Below, in pieces: positions 28,032 to 38,942 of a stretch of 64,000 bases of DNA. Numbering within the stretch: the stretch's first letter is position 1; the number at the start of each line of letters is the position of its first letter. Source of the DNA: Pollutimonas sp963706785 (GTDB lineage Bacteria; Pseudomonadota; Gammaproteobacteria; Burkholderiales; Burkholderiaceae_B). A program made the translations under genes and the position numbers. The notes under the pieces are model-generated. The model ran no database searches. It was not told the DNA's origin and saw only the letters and a program-made list of their open reading frames with translations. The stretch spans positions 92,040 to 156,039 of the forward strand of contig CAVPNJ010000005.1 in assembly GCA_963706785.1 (NCBI GenBank). Reading direction: 5' to 3'.

Positions 28032-28418
28032 ATGACCGATCCTACCTGGACTATTTCCGAGCTCGCGCACGAATTCTCCATCACGCCCCGCACCATTCGT
28101 TTTTACGAGGATCAAGGCATCGTCAGCCCCAGCCGCGATGGCCGCAATCGCGTCTATGGCTCACGCGATCGCACTCGCCTGAAACTCGCCCTGCGCGGCA
28201 AGCGCCTGGGCCTTCAACTGGCCGAAATCCTGTAGCCTGATCGACATGTACGATGGCCCGGGCGACACGATGGCGCAGTTGCGGCACTACATAAGCGTGC
28301 TGGAACAGCATCGCGCCATGCTGGAACAGCAGCGCCAAGATATCGAAGAAACCCTCAAAGAAATCCAGCGTCAACAGCCAATTGCGAGAAGCTTCTTGCG
28401 CAGCGCGAAGAAGAATGA
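28032..28418 (+). pseudogene. liuR: liuR, MerR-family regulator of leucine/isovalerate catabolism, frameshifted as sequenced
   Basis: A MerR-type DNA-binding start (TWTISELAHEFSITPRTIRFYEDQGIVSPSRDG) runs into RLKLALRGKRLGLQLAEI. A one-base insertion near 28230 then breaks the frame; the continuation CSLIDMYDGPGDTMAQLRHYISVLEQHRAMLEQQR is characteristic of LiuR. A second indel near 28378 precedes NCEKLLAQREEE and the stop at 28416-28418. LiuR represses the liu genes and is released by branched-chain acyl-CoA-pathway signals. The location just before liuA and between two palindromic sites supports the call. Confidence 0.85.
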
Positions 28419-28457
28419 GCCTATTGCAGTCAAAACAAGGGAAAACCCTTGTAGTTG

Positions 28458-28473
28458 ACGTTTACGTAAACGT
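28458..28473. promoter_or_regulatory. LiuR-type operator before liuA
   Basis: A perfect 16-bp palindrome, acgtttacgtaaacgt, 90 bp upstream of the liuA start, shares TTTACGT with the operator before liuR. It is followed by an AT-rich stretch (aatataaatac) that could hold the -10 region. Confidence 0.72.
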
Positions 28474-28562
28474 AATATAAATACAGCTTCCCACATCACC
28501 GTGCCAAACCGGTCAACGCTACTTCGGCACGCTGCACCGTCAGATCCGCCACTGGAGATAAA

Positions 28563-29743
28563 ATGAATCTTCCCGGCCTGAATTTCGACCTAGGCTCCGA
28601 CCTGGACATGCTGCGCGATGCGGTTCGACGATTTGCGCAAGCCGAAATCGCGCCACGCGCGGCTGAAGTCGATCGCAGCGACCAGTTTCCAATGGATCTA
28701 TGGCGCAAGTTCGGCGAGCTGGGCTTGCTGGGCATGACCGTCAGCGAAGAATATGGCGGCTCGAATATGGGATATCTCGCGCACATGATCGCCATGGAAG
28801 AAATCTCACGCGCCAGCGCCTCCGTGGCACTTGTCGTATGGCGCTCACTCAAATCTGTGCGTCAACCAGATACACCGCAACGGCACTGCACAACAAAAAC
28901 AAAAATATCTTCCCAAGCTGGTGTCGGGCGAACATGTGGGCGCGCTGGCCATGAGCGAACCGGGAGCCGGGTCCGACGTCGTCAGCATGAAGCTGCGCGC
29001 CGAAAAGAAGGGCGACCGCTATGTTCTCAACGGCACCAAGATGTGGATTACGAACGGCCCCGATGCCGACACGCTGGTGGTCTATGCCAAGACCGATCCA
29101 GCTGCCAAACAGCGCGGCATCACGGCTTTCATCATCGAAAAAGGCTACAAGGGTTTTTCGGTCGCGCAAAAGCTCGACAAGCTCGGCATGCGGGGTAGCC
29201 ATACCGGCGAACTGGTGTTCCACGACTGCGAAGTGCCCGAGGAAAACATCTTGGGCGAACTCAATGGCGGCGCGAAAGTCCTAATGAGCGGTCTGGACTA
29301 CGAGCGTGCCGTGCTGGCCGGGGGACCGCTGGGCATCATGCAGGCCGTCATGGACGTCGTCGTGCCCTATATTCACGATCGCAAGCAATTCGGCCAGTCG
29401 ATAGGCGAATTTCAACTTATTCAGGGCAAGGTCGCCGACCTTTACACCACGCTTGCAGGCCAGCCGCGCGTTCTGCTACGCAGTGGGCAAAAACCTCGAT
29501 AAGCTGGGCACCGGCCATGCGCGCGAAGTACGCAAGGATTGCGCCGCCGTGATTCTGTATTGCGCCGAAAAAGCCACCTGGATGGCCGGCGAAGGCATAC
29601 AGATCCTGGGCGGCAACGGGTACATTAATGATTACCCCACGGGTCGCCTGTGGCGCGACGCCAAGCTATACGAGATCGGCGCGGGCACCAGCGAAATCCG
29701 CCGCATGCTGATCGGACGCGAACTGTTCAACGAAACCGCGTAA
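28563..29743 (+). pseudogene. liuA: liuA, isovaleryl-CoA dehydrogenase, two frameshifts as sequenced
   Basis: An acyl-CoA dehydrogenase of about 392 residues that oxidises isovaleryl-CoA to 3-methylcrotonyl-CoA and passes electrons to ETF. Signatures seen: LGMTVSEEYGG, AMSEPGAGSDVVSM, KMWITNGPDADTLVVYAKTD, the isovaleryl-specific SGLDYERAVLAGGPLG with the catalytic Glu, and the end YEIGAGTSEIRRMLIGREL. One-base insertions near 28831 and 29457 break the frame; removing each restores the family sequence. The start at 28563 has GGAGA upstream. It is first of the liu structural genes. Confidence 0.9.
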
Positions 29744-29804
29744 ATTCATTCTGGCGCTCGTCCCCACCGGCGGGCGCCTCCAGGAGCACGCAGAAAGGTA
29801 AGGC

Positions 29805-31711
29805 ATGACGTTTGTCGGAGACCATCAACGCATCGAGCCGGTCGCGCGGCCCGGGCTATCACCCCAGGCCGTCGCGCAAATCATACTCGATGGCTTTGAT
29901 CGCCACTACGCGTTGTTTCGCTACGGCGCGCAACGCGCCAAATCATTGTTCGAGTCCGGACGACTGGCGCGACATACAGCAACTGTCGCGCGAGCGTATC
30001 GAGTACTACGACACGCGCGTACACGAATGCACCACGCTACTGAATGCAGCTCTGAAAGGCAGCTGTGGCCAGCCCAAGCCGGCGCATCGGCGCAACAGAG
30101 TCTGACGCCGAGCACAGCTGGACTTCTGGCAAATCGTCAAGACGGAATTCGTCGCCCTGCTGGCCGGCCACCGGCAACCGGAATGCGCCGAAACATTCTT
30201 CAATTCGGTATCGTGCCAAATCTTGCACCGCGATTACTTTCACAACGACTTCCTGTTTGTCCGGCCGGCCGTCGCCACGGACTATCTGGACAGCAGATTG
30301 CCTTCGTACCGCGTTTATTACCCAGTCACCGACGGCCTCGAGAGATCGCTTATCGACATGATGGCCGACTTCGGGCTGGCGGCCCCCTTCGCCGACCTGC
30401 CCGCCGACGCTCGCAAAGTGGCACGCATGGCCATCAACCAACTGCGACGAATCATCCCCAGCGGTGCCGGCCCGCGCCTGGCGCCCGACTGCCAGATTCA
30501 TGTGCTGAATTCCCTGTTTTTCAGAAACAAGGGCGCGTATGCGGTCGGGCGGCTCGTAAATCAAGGCACGATCTACCCGTTTGCCATCGCTTTGCTGCAT
30601 ACCCCTTCGGGCCAGATCACGCTTGATGCCCTACTGCATACTTCCGACGACCTGAGCACACTGTTCAGTTTCACTCGCGCTTATTTCTTGGTCGACATGG
30701 AAACGCCCGCCGCCTATGTGCAATTCCTGACCTCGCTGCTGCCGCGCAAGCCCAAGGCAGAAATCTACACCACCATAGGCTTGCAGAAACAGGGCAAGAC
30801 ATTGTTCTACCGCGACTTTCTGCATCATTTGGCGCATTCGCACGATGCCTTCGATATCGCGCCCGGCATCAATGGCATGGTCATGACCGTGTTCACCCTG
30901 CCGTCTTATCCTTATGTCTTCAAGCTGATACGCGATCGCATCGCCAAGGAAGGCATGGACCACGCCACCGTGCGGCGAAAGTACCAGCTGGTTAAAAAGC
31001 ACGACCGGGTGGGCCGTATGGCCGACACCTGGGAATATTCCCAAGTGGCTCTGCCTCGCGCGCGTTTCTCGAAAGCTCTACTTGCCGAACTGCGCGACCA
31101 GGTGCCCAGCCTGATCGAGGAAACCGACGACAGCATCGTTTTGCGCCACGTGTATATCGAACGGCGCATGACGCCGCTTAACATCTATACCTGGCGCGGG
31201 CTTCGGACGCCGCCCTGGAAACCGCCGTGAAAGGGTATGGCGAGGCGATTCGCGAATTGGCCGCGGCCAATATATTTCCCGGCGATATGCTGTTCAAAAA
31301 CTTTGGCGTAACGCGACTTGGCCGCGTCGTCTTCTACGATTACGACGAAATCCAGCACATGACCGAAATGAATTTCCGGCATATCCCTGCGGCACCCAAT
31401 GAAGAAGCCGAGCTATCGAACGAGCCCTGGTATCCCGTCGGCCCCAACGATGTGTTCCCCGAAGAGTTCCGATACTTTTTGCTGGGCGACGTCGCGCGTG
31501 CGCGCGGCTTTCCTGAAATACCATGCCGATCTGCTCGACGCCGACTGGTGGCAGAGCATGCCGCGAGCGCGTCGCACAGGGCCGCATCGAAGATATTTTC
31601 CCTTACGACCGGGACAGGCGACTTCAATTCTGGAACGCCAACGTCCCTTTAACCCACTCCTACTTTTCGCACCCATCCAGGAGCAAATCATGTCTGACCC
31701 TATTGTTGTAG
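29805..31711 (+). pseudogene. aceK: aceK, isocitrate dehydrogenase kinase/phosphatase, multiply frameshifted as sequenced
   Basis: AceK phosphorylates and dephosphorylates isocitrate dehydrogenase, switching carbon to the glyoxylate shunt. The longest intact piece runs from ETFFNSVSCQILHRDYFHNDF through APGINGMVM.VFTLPSYPYVFK and KRKYQLVKKHDRVGRMADTWEYS to HVYIERRMTPLNIY. Later pieces give ELAAANIFPGDMLFKNFGVTR and VVFYDYDEI. Frames change near 29950, 30110, 31195, 31510 and 31560. The ATP-binding and kinase-loop motifs are all present. The end at 31711 overlaps the thiolase start by 22 nt, so the true end is uncertain. Confidence 0.87.
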
Positions 31712-32873
31712 TTTCGGTTGCACGTACCCCCATGGGCGGTATGATGGGCAGCCTATCCGGCCTTTCCGCACACGAGCTCGGTTCCATTGTGATCAAGGCC
31801 GCCATCGAGCGCGCCGGCATCCAGAACGATGCCGTCAATGAAGTCATTATGGGCAACGTGCTGCAGGCCGGCCAAGGCCAGGCGCCGGCACGTCAGGCCG
31901 CACTGGGCGCTGGCCTGCCATTGGGCGTGGGCTGCACCACCATACATAAAGTGTGCGGTTCGGGCCTGAAGGCCGCTATGTTCGGCCACGACATCATCGT
32001 GGCCGGCAGCGCCGACGTCGTCGTGGCAGGCGGCCAGGAAAGCATGAGCAATGCGCCGTATCTGCTGTTGAAGGGGCGCGAGGGCTATCGTTACGGTCAC
32101 TCCAGCGTGTACGACCACATGGCGCTGGACGGCCTGGAAGACGCCTACCAACGCGGGCACGGCCATGGGCGTATTCGCCGAAGACTGCGCCTCGAAATAC
32201 GCCTTTACCCGCGAACAACAAGACGCTTTCTCGCTCGAATCGCTGCGCCGCGCACGCACCGCCACGGACGATGGCAGCTTTAAATGGGAAATCACCCCGG
32301 TGACGGTCGCGGGCCGCAAAGGGCGACACCGTGATCGACTACCGACGAAGGGCCCCACCAAGGCCATGCCAGAGAAAGTCCCGACGCTTAAGCCGGCATT
32401 CAAGAAAGACGGAACGGTCACAGCGGCCAACTCATCGTCTATTTCCGACGGCGCTGCCGCCATGGTGCTGATGCGCGAATCCACCGCCCAAAAGCTTGGC
32501 GCAACGCCACTGGCGCGCATCGTCGGCCACACCCAGCATTCGCAGGAACCCGGCTGGTTCACGACCGCCCCTGTGGGCGCGATTCAGAAGCTGTTCGCCA
32601 AAACCGGCTGGACCGCTGAAGACGTCGATCTGTACGAGATCAACGAAGCCTTCGCCGTCGTAACCATGGCGGCCATGACCGACCTGAAGTTGTCGCACGA
32701 CAAGGTCAACATTCACGGCGGCGCCACAGCATTGGGTCACCCGATCGGCGCATCGGGCGCGCGCCTGCTTACGACTCTGATCGGGGCGCTGCGCAAAACC
32801 GGCGGCAAACGGGGTGGCTTCCTTGTGCATAGGCGGTGGCGAAGCGGTTGCCATGGCCATCGAAATGGTCTGA
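31690..32873 (+). pseudogene. acetyl-CoA acetyltransferase (thiolase), frameshifted as sequenced
   Basis: A degradative or biosynthetic thiolase of about 393 residues. The acyl-enzyme Cys is in TTIHKVCGSGLKA, and the catalytic His is in GGATALGHPIGASGAR. The second Cys is in LCIGGGEAVAM, which becomes visible only after correcting a frameshift near 32818. Other breaks lie at about 32155 and at a compensating pair around 32320-32340, where KGDTVIDYDEGPTKA is hidden. In the liu context it would cleave acetoacetyl-CoA, the end product of leucine breakdown, to two acetyl-CoA. It starts at the ATG after aggagcaaatc. Confidence 0.88.
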
Positions 32874-32936
32874 AGCGGTTGAGGGGCGCGGCAGCATATC
32901 GCCGCGCCTTCTTTGATTTTTTAGGAACGACAAGCA

Positions 32937-34545
32937 ATGCCCGTCATCGAATCCCGGATCAACCCGCGGTCACAAGCGTTTGTCGACAACGCCCGCGCTA
33001 TGCAGGAACAGGTCGACGACCTGCAAGAACAACTGACGAAAACCGCCTTGGGCGGCAACGAGACGGCCCGCGCAAAGCACCTTGCCCGCGGCAAATTGCT
33101 GCCGCGTGACCGGGTCGAACGGCTGCTTGATCCAGGTACGCCCTTTCTGGAACTGTCACCTTTAGCGGCTTACAACGTATACGACAATGCCGCCCCCGGG
33201 GCTGGCCTTATCACCGGCATCGGCCGCATTGCCGGCGTCGAATGCATGATCGTCTGTAACGACGCCACGGTAAAAGGCGGCACCTACTATCCGCTTACGG
33301 TCAAAAAACACTTGCGGGCCCAGGAGATTGCGCAGCAGAACAATCTGCCCTGCATCTACTTGGTCGATTCGGGCGGCGCCAATCTGCCTAATCAGGACGA
33401 AGTCTTCCCCGATCGCGACCATTTCGGCCGCATCTTCTATAACCAGGCCGTCATGTCGTCCCAAGGCATAGGCCAGATCGCTGTCGTGATGGGTTCGTGC
33501 ACCGCTGGCGGCGCTTATGTGCCCGCCATGAGCGATGAATCCATCATCGTAAAAGATCAGGGCACCATCTTTCTGGCCGGCCCACCGCTGGTCAAGGCAG
33601 CAACGGGCGAAGTGGTCAGCGCCGAAGACCTGGGCGGGGGCGACGTCCATACACGCCTGTCCGGGGTCGCCGACCACCTTGCCAACAACGACCTGCACGC
33701 GCTTTATCTGGCGCGCAGTGCCGTGGCCAGGCTGAATCGTCAGAAGCCGGTTCAACTACGGCGCAAGGCGTTTGCCGAGCCGCTGTACGACCCTCAAGAA
33801 CTGAACGGCATCATTCCCAACGACACCCGCAAGCCTTACGACGTGCGCGAAGTCATCGCCCGCATCGTCGACGGATCCGAGTTCGACGAATTCAAGGCTC
33901 GCTTTGGCACCACGCTGATTACAGGTTTCGCACATATTCACGGCATGCCCGTGGGCATCATCGCCAATAACGGCGTCCTGTTTTCAGAAGCGGCACAAAA
34001 AGGCACACACTTCATCGAATTGTGCTGCCAGCGAAAAATCCCCCTTGTATTCCTGCAAAATATCACTGGCTTCATGGTCGGCCGCAAATACGAAAACGAA
34101 GGCATCGCGCGCCACGGCGCCAAAATGGTCACGGCCGTGTCCACCGCGTCGGTACCCAAATTCACCATACTGATCGGCGGCTCATTCGGGGCGGGCAACT
34201 ATGGCATGTGCGGCCGCGCATTCGGTCCCGCGACTATTGTTTCTGTGGCCTAACGCGCGCATTTCGGTCATGGGCGGTGAGCAGGCGGCCAGCGTACTGG
34301 CGACCGTACGTCGCGATGGCATCGAAGCCAAGGGCGGCACCTGGAGCAAAACCGAAGAAGAAGAATTCAAGGCCCCGATTCGGAATCAGTACGAAAAAGA
34401 AGGCCACCCCTACTATGCCACGGCTCGACTGTGGGACGACGGCATCATCATGCCCGCCGATACGCGCCGGGTACTGGCTCTGGGCCTGTCCGCCGCGCTC
34501 AACGCCCCTATCGAGGACACACGTTTCGGCGTGTTCCGCATGTAA
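32937..34545 (+). pseudogene. liuB: liuB, methylcrotonyl-CoA carboxylase carboxyltransferase subunit, one frameshift as sequenced
   Basis: The beta subunit (about 535 residues) transfers CO2 from carboxybiotin to 3-methylcrotonyl-CoA. Visible features: ARGKLLPRDRVERLLDPGTPFLELS, the acyl-CoA pocket GSCTAGGAYVPAMSDE, LGGGDVHTRLSGVADH, and the C-terminal FLQNITGFMVGRKYENEGIARHGAKMVTAVS. A one-base insertion at about 34229 separates CGRAFGP from FLWPNARISVMGGEQAASVL. The tail ends DTRFGVFRM. AGGA lies about 10 nt before the ATG. It partners with liuD immediately downstream. Confidence 0.9.
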
Positions 34546-34560
34546 TCCCAAGGAGTCGAT

Positions 34561-36580
34561 TTGTTCACCACCTTACTGATTGCCAATCGCGGCGAGATCG
34601 CATGCCGCGTGGCCGCCAGCGCCCATCGCATGGGCCTGCGCACGGTTGCCGTGTATTCCGATGCCGATGCCGGTTCACGCCATGTCGCCGCTTGCGACAC
34701 CGCGGTGCATATCGGCGGCTCCGAGCCGCGTGCCAGTTACCTTCGCGGCGACGCCATTATCGCGGCGGCGCTCAAGACCGGCGCCCAGGCCATACACCCG
34801 GGCTATGGTTTCCTGTCGGAAAACGAAGGGTTCGCCCAGGCCTGTGCAGATGCCGGCATTATTTTCGTTGGGCCCGCCGATCAGTGCCATTGCCGCCATG
34901 GGTAGCAAATCGGCGGCCAAAACGCTCATGGAAAAAGCCGGCGTACCGCTGGTGCCGGGCTACCACGGCGACAATCAGGATCCGCAATTCCTACAGACCC
35001 AAGCTGATGCCATCGGCTACCCAGTGCTGATCAAGGCCAGTGCGGGCGGCGGCGGCAAGGGCATGCGCATCGTGGAAAGCAGCGCCGCCTTCGCCGAAGC
35101 CCTGGCTTCCTGCCAGCGCGAAGCGGCCAGCAGCTTTGGTGACGACAAGGTATTGATCGAACGTTATCTGAAGAAGCCGCGTCATATCGAGATTCAGGTA
35201 TTTGCCGATACCCACGGCAATTGCGTCTACTTGTTCGAACGCGATTGCTCGGTACAACGCCGCCATCAAAAGGTCATCGAAGAGGCGCCGGCACCGGGCA
35301 TGACTGAAGCGCGGCGGCGCGCCATGGGCGAAGCCGCCGTCGCGGCCGCACGCGCGGTTGGTTACGAAGGCGCCGGCACGGTCGAATTCATCGTCGAGCC
35401 CGACGGTCGCTTTTATTTCATGGAAATGAATACACGGCTGCAGGTAGAACACCCCGTAACGGAAATGATTACCGGCCACGATCTGGTGGAATGGCAGTTA
35501 CGTGTCGCAGCGGGCGAGGCGCTGCCCGTGACGCAGAACGAGCTCACGATCTCGGGCCATGCGATTGAAGCCCGCATTTATGCGGAGAATCCTGACAAAG
35601 GCTTCCTGCCATCCATCGGGGCTTTGACGACGCTGAACTTTCCGCCGCACGCAAGCTTTCAGAACGGTGATATCCGGGTGGACGGCGGCGTGCAGGCGGG
35701 TGACACCATCACGCCGTTTTACGACCCGATGATCGCGAAGCTGATCGTGCGCGGTGCCGACCGCGACCAAGCCAGGGCGCGCATGGTGCAGGCTCTGGGT
35801 GAGATCCAAAGCGTAGGGGTGCAAACCAATATCGCTTTCCTGCGCCGCCTGATGCTAGACCCGGCATTTGCCAGCGCTGACTTGGATACTGGCCTGATAG
35901 ATCGTCAATACGATAGTTTGTTTCCGCCTGTCGCACAGGCGCCTTTCAGTACGCTGGCGCTGGCTGTGGCGGCATTGCTAGCCAAGCAGGGGCTTATGCA
36001 GTCGGCGGTTCGGGAGAACACGATGCATGTGGACCCTTGGGCGCAGGCGGATGGCTGGCGTATTAATGGTCGCTATGTTCAGGTTTTCGGTTTGCTGGAG
36101 CAGGATCAGGTCCAAGAGATCGAAGTCAAACGCAATGGCGATGAGTGGTCTTGCTCTCATAACGGCGAGTCTCACACTTTTAATTGGCGGGCTGATACGC
36201 TGCCAAGCCGTCAGTATCAGGTGCGCATCCGGCTGGGTAACGCGGATGCTTCGGCGAATGTTGTGTTGCATGGCGAAGATGTGCATGTATTTGCCGATGA
36301 GGGTTTGCGGGTGTTTCAGGTGCATGATGCGGTGGCTCATTCGGTGGATGATTCGGCGCAACATGGTGGCAGCTTGACCGCGCCGATGCCGGGCAAGATT
36401 ATTTCGATTTCGGTGAAGGCGGGAGATAAGGTGAAGGGTGGCGATGCGTTGCTGGTGATGGAGGCAATGAAGATGGAGCACACTATTTATGCGCCCGCGG
36501 ATGGTACGGTAGAGGAGCTCTTTTTCAGTGTCGGGGATCAGGTGAACGATGGGGCCGAGCTGATTTCTCTTGCTGACTAA
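34561..36580 (+). pseudogene. liuD: liuD, methylcrotonyl-CoA carboxylase biotin-containing subunit, one frameshift as sequenced
   Basis: The alpha subunit (about 672 residues) has a biotin carboxylase N-half (LLIANRGEIACRV, HPGYGFLSEN, GGGGKGMRIV, EMNTRLQVEHPVTE). The BT linker region follows, and the biotinyl domain has the biotin-acceptor Lys in MEAMKMEH, 36 residues from the end. An extra C near 34878 breaks the frame; removing it restores VGPPISAIAAMGSKSAAK. The start is TTG at 34561 with AAGGAG upstream, giving MFTTLLIANRG. Codon choice in the last 600 bp becomes noticeably richer in G/T-ending codons than upstream. Confidence 0.9.
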
Positions 36581-36680
36581 AGGGGGTGAGTGCGGTGGTG
36601 GTCGGACTTTGTGTTTGTTCTCGGGTCTGTTCGTTCTCGGTTTTGTTCGTTCGGTTGTTCGTTGATGCGGTTCTTAAGAG
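36581..36680. other. gene-free stretch after liuD
   Basis: GT-rich DNA (ttcgttctcggttttgttcgttcggttgttcg) with no gene or clear hairpin. It leads into palindromic element E. Confidence 0.3.
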
Positions 36681-36902
36681 CCGTCGTGCCAGGGGCTGGG
36701 GTGCGCTAGATTCGCCCGGCCCTGGCTTTGCCAGTGCTGCCCGCATCACCGATCTTTTGCGGGGCGGCCGCGAACTCGCAGCGCGAACAGTCCATAGGAC
36801 TGTCCGCAAGCGTGCTGCTCAGACAGCGCGGCCTTGTATCCCCGCAAAAGCCCGGTAATGCGGCGGACGAATGAATCGCTTACCCAGCCCCAGGCACGAC
36901 GG
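36681..36902 (-). repeat. long palindromic element, long type (copy E)
   Basis: A 222-bp element with a terminal stem of 10+9 bp and one A-A mismatch (36681-36700 with about 36883-36902). The inner core matches copy C exactly at GGGGCGGCCGCGAACTC (36761-36777) and GCGCGGCCTTGTA (36826-36838), with the same 48-nt distance between them. The apical hairpin is acagtcc-ata-ggactgt. No coding sequence or transposase is seen. By the core motifs it lies in minus orientation. Confidence 0.82.
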
Positions 36903-37230
36903 CTTGAGAATGCGGAATGGCATCGAGGGCACAGTATTGGTTGGGGCGATGGGTGTTCGATGGGGGCCGTGGCTACGCCGGACGCGTGGCAAGGTGCTGC
37001 ATGGCCAAAGCGTCGGGAGAACGGTAGCCACACCGCGTCATGGGTAGGCTCCTCGCTACGTGGCCACATCGCCACGTCGCGACATAGGGACATAGGGACA
37101 TAGCCACTCGACTATAAATACCCAGATAGCCCACGTGCCGGAATACATAGTCACTCTTAGCCACAGCGTGGCCAACATAGCGCTAACCTAGCCACAAGAC
37201 CGAACACGGTCCAATTACTCCCACGTCGAA
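36903..37230. other. spacer between palindromic elements E and A
   Basis: No gene is seen. There are gtggctac/gtagccac arms about 55 nt apart (near 36970-37032) and 2.9 copies of the 8-mer gacatagg at 37081-37103. Several scattered copies of tagccac also occur. Confidence 0.4.
37081..37103. repeat. gacatagg tandem repeat (2.9 copies)
   Basis: Three adjacent copies of an 8-bp unit lie in the spacer between elements E and A, the last copy lacking one base. Confidence 0.75.
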
Positions 37231-37450
37231 GGTGCAGGGGGTGGCGGGAGGCTGGGCGAAAGTTTGAGCGCGCCGGTCAAGCGCTGCTGGATCGGGGAAG
37301 CAAGGGGCCGCCTGTCTGAGCCACAAGCACAGGCCGCAGGCCTGGCGAGGGCGAGTTCGGCCCCGCCCCGAGCCGCAGCGCTTGACCGGGTAGTCCGGCG
37401 AAGCTGGACCGCAGCGATCTTTCGCAAAGCCTCCCGCCACCCCCTGCACC
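37231..37450 (+). repeat. long palindromic element, long type (copy A)
   Basis: A 220-bp element with a perfect 22-bp terminal inverted repeat (37231-37252 with 37429-37450). Inside it gcgaaag (37256-37262) pairs with ctttcgc (37419-37425). A perfect 14-bp stem ccggtcaagcgctg/cagcgcttgaccgg follows (37273-37286 with 37375-37388). The 19-nt block GCGAAAGTTTGAGCGCGCC (37256-37274) and GGACCGCAGCGATCTT (37406-37421) are identical to copy D. It is in plus orientation, opposite to neighbour E. Confidence 0.85.
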
Positions 37451-37625
37451 GATTTTAGAAACGACGACCCGTCCGAAGAACGAACGAGCCAACTTCGGAA
37501 ACAACGCACCGCCTCAAGAGCAAAAGCCTACCGAAAGGTCAGCGTAGTCAATATCGATAACCTCGCCAGATAACTTCCGACACGCGGTATGCTGCAAAAC
37601 CGCAGCCCGGCGAGCTTAATGCAGG
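37451..37625. other. gene-free stretch between element A and the aldolase-fold gene
   Basis: No coding signal, known repeat or T-run hairpin is seen. Confidence 0.3.
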
Positions 37626-38780
37626 TCACCAGCCGCTGAACCTATTCCAAGTTGCCAGAGGCTCGCCGTCTGCCTGCAATACCTGATAGGCCGCATGCTG
37701 GGCGCCTGTTGCGCAGGCGTGATTCGGAATAATCCGGAACTGGCTTCCGACCGGAAACCGGTTCTCGAGGTCGACTGAAGAATCGCCCACCCACGCCAAC
37801 ACTCCATGCTCCTGATTTGCGTCATTAAAGACCAATCCTTCGACCGGACGACCGCTGATGTCGCACACCAGTCCGTAACCATAGTCATGTGACATCTTTT
37901 GCGTGCCGCGGTCGCGGCTCATGGACATCCAGCCGCCGTCGGTAATGATCCACCCTGCGTCCCTCCGATGCCCGATTACCGTGCACAGCACTGACAAGGC
38001 AATCTCGTCATGGCTGCAGATGCCGACTTCGGACATCACCAGATCGAAGAACACGTAGACGCCGGCACGCACTTCAGTAACGCCGTCCAGCTTGGCGGCG
38101 CTCAGTGCAGTGGGTGTCGAGCCGACGCTGACGACTGGGCATTCGTAGCCGGCGTCGCGCAATCGCTGCGCCGCGCGGACACAGCCCGCCCGCTCTTGCT
38201 CTGCCATCGCCGCCAGTGCCTGCGGTGTGTTAAGCGAATACGAGCTACCCGCATGGGTTAAGACCCCGCGCAATTGAGCGCCAGATCCGCTTTCGACGCG
38301 CAGTGACTTTGCCACGTCGAGCAGTAGTTGTGCCTCGGGCTCGACACCGGAGCGGTGCCCATCGGTGTCGACTTCGATCAGCACCTCGAATAGCTGATTG
38401 TGGTCGATTCCGAACTGGGACAGCAGATTCGCTGCAAATACGGACTCCACCACCAACGTCAGTTGCAGGCCCGCCCTGAGCAGCCGTAACGCATGGTCGA
38501 ACTTTGACGGAATGATAGCTACGGCATACAGAATGTCATTCACGCCTGCCGCATGGAACCGCTCGGCTTCTTTGAGCGTTGACACAGTAATACCGCGGGC
38601 TCCTGCGGCGATTTGGCGATGAACCACCTCTGGGCATTTGCTTGTCTTGGCATGTGGCCGGAATAATACGCCGAGCTCGTCCATGCGGCTTTGCATCCGA
38701 TCGATATTACGGTCCATCCGGTTCTCGTCTAGCAAGAGCACGGGGGTTTCCAATTGGGAAAGTTGGTCGTTGATGCTCAC
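37626..38780 (-). CDS. DSD1 / D-threonine aldolase-fold PLP enzyme
   Basis: A 384-residue fold-type III PLP enzyme with an alanine-racemase-like N-terminal barrel. The PLP Lys region is LFRPHAKTSKCPEVV. The C-terminal D-serine-dehydratase-like domain has the metal-site motif IPNHACATG. Such proteins are D-threonine aldolases, D-3-hydroxyaspartate aldolases or D-serine dehydratases. The exact substrate cannot be read. It is divergent from a LysR regulator at 38943, the probable controller. A second family member lies at 44441. Confidence 0.83.
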   Translation of the reverse strand: MSINDQLSQLETPVLLLDENRMDRNIDRMQSRMDELGVLFRPHAKTSKCPEVVHRQIAAGARGITVSTLKEAERFHAAGVNDILYAVAIIPSKFDHALRLLRAGLQLTLVVESVFAANLLSQFGIDHNQLFEVLIEVDTDGHRSGVEPEAQLLLDVAKSLRVESGSGAQLRGVLTHAGSSYSLNTPQALAAMAEQERAGCVRAAQRLRDAGYECPVVSVGSTPTALSAAKLDGVTEVRAGVYVFFDLVMSEVGICSHDEIALSVLCTVIGHRRDAGWIITDGGWMSMSRDRGTQKMSHDYGYGLVCDISGRPVEGLVFNDANQEHGVLAWVGDSSVDLENRFPVGSQFRIIPNHACATGAQHAAYQVLQADGEPLATWNRFSGW

Positions 38781-38942
38781 ATGCGCTCCAGTTGCGTTGG
38801 GGAAAAATTAATAATGACGGCGATTCGCAATCCTTTACCACGACGGCGCCCAACGGGTTTTACCCGCCTCGGCTTGCAACTGTAGACTTTTATGGGTAAC
38901 TTTTGTTTCACCAAAATTTACTCCACTGTTAAACCAAACTTA

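Noticed and set aside
36681..37450. CRISPR array or IS element in the gene-free region
   Set aside because: There are only two inverted copies with no regular spacing or spacers, and no transposase frame was found.
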